Below, one piece after another: positions 13,058 through 14,646 of a stretch of 14,646 bases of DNA. The DNA comes from Spirochaetota bacterium (GTDB lineage: Bacteria > Spirochaetota > Spirochaetia > DSM-27196 > PWMO01). The stretch spans positions 1 to 14,646 of the forward strand of contig JAAAOR010000148.1 of NCBI GenBank assembly GCA_009908735.1, written 5' to 3'. The notes under the pieces were generated by a model. That model saw only the letters and a list, made by a program, of their open reading frames with translations. It had not been told where the DNA came from and did not search any database. Numbering within the stretch: the first letter of the stretch is position 1; every line of letters starts with the position of its first letter. The position numbers and the translations under genes are program-made.

Positions 13058-13327
13058 TTATCTTCTCCCGTAGTCGTGCGCATTGACGTCGACTACTTCG
13101 ACGAGAATGCGATCTCGATCGACGCGGTATATCACACGATACTGCTCATTCAGTCGTGACGATCGGTGGCCCTGCCATTCACCGGCAAGTGATTCATCAT
13201 GGAAGCCCTTGATTCGGCGAAGGCCTCGCGGCCCCGAAACGCGCACCACGTCTTTCCATTCCTGGTATCGCTTGAAATATGGTATGTCAAGTCCTTTCGC
13301 ATAGTCGAAATTTTCCGCTATCATCAT
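13058..13327 (-). CDS. RelE/HigB-type toxin
   Basis: This 89-aa protein belongs to the RelE/ParE superfamily of ribosome-dependent or free mRNA interferases. The family's C-terminal core is clear: LAGEWQGHRSSRLNEQYRVI (47-66) followed by YRVDRDRILVEVVDVNAHDY (67-86), with the basic residues Arg55, Arg58 and Arg64 and Tyr86 in the places expected for substrate contact. It precedes its antitoxin with no gap. ATG 13327 and 13324 (MM) are equally possible starts; AGGA upstream is weak and distant. The frame is intact, so the system can be active. A function in stress or stabilisation of the region is the general role of these systems; nothing here specifies it. Confidence 0.88.
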   Translation of the reverse strand: MMIAENFDYAKGLDIPYFKRYQEWKDVVRVSGPRGLRRIKGFHDESLAGEWQGHRSSRLNEQYRVIYRVDRDRILVEVVDVNAHDYGRR

Positions 13328-13382
13328 ATCGATTGGCGTCCTACACTAGAGCACAGAACACCGTTTTCGCGAGAAGGCGTCA

Positions 13383-13625
13383 ATGGAAACCGTACGGGAG
13401 ATTCTCCAGCACAAGGGAAGCGATGTGTGGTCGATCCAACCGCAGGCAACCACGCAAGAGGCGCTCGAGCGGATGCGCGAAAAGAACGCTGGCGCGCTGC
13501 TCGTCATCGATGCGCAGGGTGCCCTGCAGGGCATCTTCTCCGAGCGGAATTTCGCCAGCCACGTGACCGAGAATCGTGTCCGACACCTGCCCGTCTTCGA
13601 GCACTATATTGCGGGGAGCATGTAG
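13383..13625 (+). CDS. short CBS-domain protein with two apparent internal deletions
   Basis: This is an 80-aa ORF. Residues 1-59 are a CBS domain start (VREILQHKGSDVWSIQPQAT, GALLVIDAQGALQGIFSERN) of a common ~140-aa family with two CBS domains and a C-terminal helix. Here the chain jumps from FSERNFAS straight to HVTENRVRHLPVFE (60-73), which is the second CBS domain's HLPV stretch, and then to HYIAGSM (74-80), which resembles the normal C-terminus (ENYITG-like). So about 50 and about 30 residues of the full family seem missing, both in frame. It has a good Shine-Dalgarno (GAGAAGG, 5 nt before ATG 13383). It may be a decaying gene or a mini-protein; ligand binding of a full Bateman pair is unlikely. 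Divergent from the toxin gene. Confidence 0.72.
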   Translation: METVREILQHKGSDVWSIQPQATTQEALERMREKNAGALLVIDAQGALQGIFSERNFASHVTENRVRHLPVFEHYIAGSM

Positions 13626-13632
13626 AAGCCGC

Positions 13633-13661
13633 TTGACCATTTCCGGGCCCTCTCGTATTGT
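13633..13661 (+). promoter_or_regulatory. sigma70-like promoter overlapped by a palindrome
   Basis: TTGACC (13633-13638) and TATTGT (13656-13661) are 17 nt apart, giving a start near 13668. Both the -10 and the start lie inside the palindrome at 13657-13677, the classic layout for repression. The transcript would run into the winged-helix regulator after a leader of about 230 nt. Confidence 0.55.
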
Positions 13662-13677
13662 TCAGGTCCTGAACAAT
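13657..13677. promoter_or_regulatory. 21-nt perfect palindrome, likely operator
   Basis: ATTGTTCAGG and CCTGAACAAT are perfect inverted copies flanking a single T (13667). A 10-bp arm with a 1-nt centre cannot be a good RNA hairpin, so a dimeric protein site is the better reading. The natural candidate is the winged-helix protein encoded downstream (autoregulation), though another regulator is equally possible. Confidence 0.65.
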
Positions 13678-13780
13678 CGGGCGAGGCGTGGTATGCTTAG
13701 TCCGAGGACACAGCACCTGCTCGATACCCGGAAGAGTCAGTTTCGGCGACCTTCGCACACGGTCGAGCGGTTCAATACGG

Positions 13781-13809
13781 TTGGTAGTCTATTACCGCCT
13801 GCATATGCT
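13781..13809 (+). promoter_or_regulatory. possible second promoter upstream of the winged-helix gene
   Basis: TTGGTA (13781-13786) and TATGCT (13804-13809) are 17 nt apart, each with 4 of 6 consensus bases. It would shorten the leader to about 80 nt. The match is weak. Confidence 0.3.
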
Positions 13810-13896
13810 TGCAGAAACCGCGGTGCGACCGGCGAAGCTGTGTCCGCTACGCGCTATACGCGTGATATTCCCCTTTGTCCGACCTCCACCGCTCTC

Positions 13897-14457
13897 ATGG
13901 TACCCACCGAAAAAGAACTGGAAGTCCTCGAACAGATCTATATTCGCCGGGATGTGCGCCAGCGCGATCTCGCGCAGGTTATCGGGCTGTCGCTGGGGAT
14001 GACGAACGCCATCCTCAAGCGCCTCACCCAAAAGGGTTTTCTCACCGTTCGAAAGGTCAACAACCGAAACATTGCCTACGCGGTGTCGCCGGTGGGGGTC
14101 GATGCTATCGCGCGAAAGAGCTACCGCTATCTCAAACGCACCATCAAAAACGTGGTGGACTACAAACAGGCCATAGAGGATGTGATCTCCGCGGCTGCCG
14201 AGGGCGGGTACACCGCGGTCGCCCTCGTTGGGCCGAGCGATCTCGACTTCATCGTCGAGCACCTCTGCCGAAAGTGCGGCCTGGGGTACGAGCGCATCCG
14301 AAAGGTTTCCGACCTCGACGGCGTAGAAGCAGCGTTTCTCCTGTTCTCGGAAAATGAGACCGCGCCGGAAATCGACGAGTACCATCCCGGCCCCGCGCTC
14401 GATCTCGAAAGAGGCTTTGCGAGCCTGCAGGCTATCCTCGTCGCAGGAACCGCGTAG
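13897..14457 (+). CDS. winged-helix (MarR-like) transcriptional regulator with C-terminal sensor-like domain
   Basis: This 186-aa protein has a winged helix at residues 1-70 (TEKELEVLEQIYIRRDVRQR, then RDLAQVIGLSLGMTNAILKR with the recognition helix, and the wing VRKVNNRNIAYAVSPVG). A basic linker follows (about 72-90), and then an alpha/beta domain from about 95. That domain starts with a strand-turn YTAVALVGPSDLDFIVEHL, has a CRKC pair (Cys124, Cys127), and resembles a small Rossmann-like sensing module. ATG 13897 is chosen because protein-like sequence starts here; no Shine-Dalgarno is visible before it, and an upstream in-frame start at 13576 gives 107 residues of nonsense. It stands 63 nt before ahcY on the same strand, so it may sense S-adenosylhomocysteine or a related metabolite; this is inference from context only. 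Confidence 0.82.
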   Translation: MVPTEKELEVLEQIYIRRDVRQRDLAQVIGLSLGMTNAILKRLTQKGFLTVRKVNNRNIAYAVSPVGVDAIARKSYRYLKRTIKNVVDYKQAIEDVISAAAEGGYTAVALVGPSDLDFIVEHLCRKCGLGYERIRKVSDLDGVEAAFLLFSENETAPEIDEYHPGPALDLERGFASLQAILVAGTA

Positions 14458-14506
14458 CGCGACGGGGTGGCCGCAGGCCCTTCGCGTGCAGTATCATACT
14501 ACAACT

Positions 14507-14513
14507 AAGGAGA
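14507..14513 (+). promoter_or_regulatory. ribosome binding site of ahcY
   Basis: AAGGAGA lies 7 nt before the GTG at 14521 and decides this non-ATG start. A TATCAT (14492-14497) precedes it, but no -35 is recognisable at the right distance. Confidence 0.75.
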
Positions 14514-14520
14514 GACAAAC

Positions 14521-14646
14521 GTGAGCACACAAACCACTGCCCGGGTCATCGACTACCGGGTCAGAGACATAGCACTTGCCGAGTGGGGCCGCAAAGAGAT
14601 GGACATGGCCGAGAAGGAAATGCCCGGGCTCGTCGCCACGCGCGAG
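14521..14646 (+). CDS. ahcY: S-adenosylhomocysteine hydrolase, N-terminal part only
   Basis: AhcY cleaves S-adenosylhomocysteine to adenosine and homocysteine and so removes the inhibitor left by SAM-dependent methylation; it is NAD-dependent and cytosolic. Only 42 codons are in the window. After a short tail (STQTTARVI) comes the family start [20 protein letters not shown] followed by [12 protein letters not shown], which matches the very conserved N-terminus (D-x-x-LA-x-WGRKE-x-x-x-AE-x-EMPGL). The start is GTG with a strong Shine-Dalgarno. The regulator upstream suggests controlled expression. The released adenosine could feed the DeoD salvage route encoded 2.7 kb away, but these are separate units. 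Confidence 0.95.
   Translation, partial: MSTQTTARVIDYRVRDIALAEWGRKEMDMAEKEMPGLVATRE

Larger units (their letters stand above)
13626..13896 (+). other. 271-nt intergenic leader before the winged-helix gene
   Basis: No convincing gene is seen: the frame of the downstream regulator stays open back to 13576 but its translation lacks any protein-like pattern. The stretch holds a promoter with an overlapping palindrome (13633-13677), a second possible promoter (13781-13809) and a small inverted repeat ACGCG/CGCGT (13849-13863). I searched by eye for the SAH riboswitch core (GAGGAGCG/AGGCUCG pattern) and did not find it. Confidence 0.6.

Noticed and set aside
13576..13896. 107-residue N-terminal extension of the winged-helix regulator
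   Set aside because: Translation is not protein-like and crosses the CBS gene end, the palindrome and promoter; ATG 13897 begins the domain.
13678..13896. SAH riboswitch before the regulator and ahcY
   Set aside because: The core sequence pattern is not present; CCGAGGACACAGCACC is only a partial likeness.

Overview
The window (about 14.6 kb, GC-rich) looks like chromosomal DNA of a free-living bacterium. I lean towards Spirochaetota, but only tentatively. The support is the pairing of several lipobox-type lipoproteins with a membrane-anchored LysM protein, the MarR-like regulator beside ahcY, and the general look of the proteins. The core block SRP-RNA motif / dnaX / ybaB / recR is conserved across many phyla (Bacillus has scr-dnaX-yaaK-recR) and is not diagnostic. 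I see no phage, transposon or CRISPR array.

Region 1 (1-2972). On the minus strand, a hot-dog acyl-CoA thioesterase overlaps a 3-methyladenine DNA glycosylase that starts with GTG and runs off the left edge. Divergent to them are a TM-linker-LysM protein and a lipoprotein built of seven FG-GAP/VCBS repeats (predicted seven-bladed propeller).

Region 2 (3016-4866). Two tRNA transcription units alternate with two small lipoproteins. Unit 1 has a near-consensus promoter, tRNA-Ser(UGA), tRNA-Ser(GCU), tRNA-Arg(GCG) and a strong terminator. Unit 2 has a promoter, tRNA-Ser(CGA), tRNA-Ser(GGA), and then the conserved apical and 3' part of the SRP 4.5S RNA. Together the four tRNA-Ser genes can read all six serine codons. 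The SRP RNA has no visible room for a normal 5' half, because the tRNA abuts it.

Region 3 (4867-8107). dnaX, ybaB, recR and a secreted thioredoxin-like protein are tightly packed and probably one operon. An apparent ORF running upstream of dnaX through the tRNAs is an artefact.

Region 4 (8196-12784). pth lies on the minus strand. Divergent from it is a chain of an exported EEP-fold protein with substituted catalytic positions, lplA (lipoate ligase), deoD (purine nucleoside phosphorylase) and an aldo/keto reductase. The first two and the last two overlap by 4 nt.

Region 5 (12797-14646). A RelE/HigB-type toxin and XRE antitoxin pair lies on the minus strand, followed by an 80-residue CBS protein that looks like a family member with two internal in-frame deletions. 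A 21-nt perfect palindrome then overlaps a promoter -10, followed by a long leader, a winged-helix regulator and the start of ahcY (S-adenosylhomocysteine hydrolase). The regulator/ahcY pair and its palindrome are the best candidate here for an undescribed regulatory circuit. The tRNA/SRP junction is the most puzzling piece of sequence.
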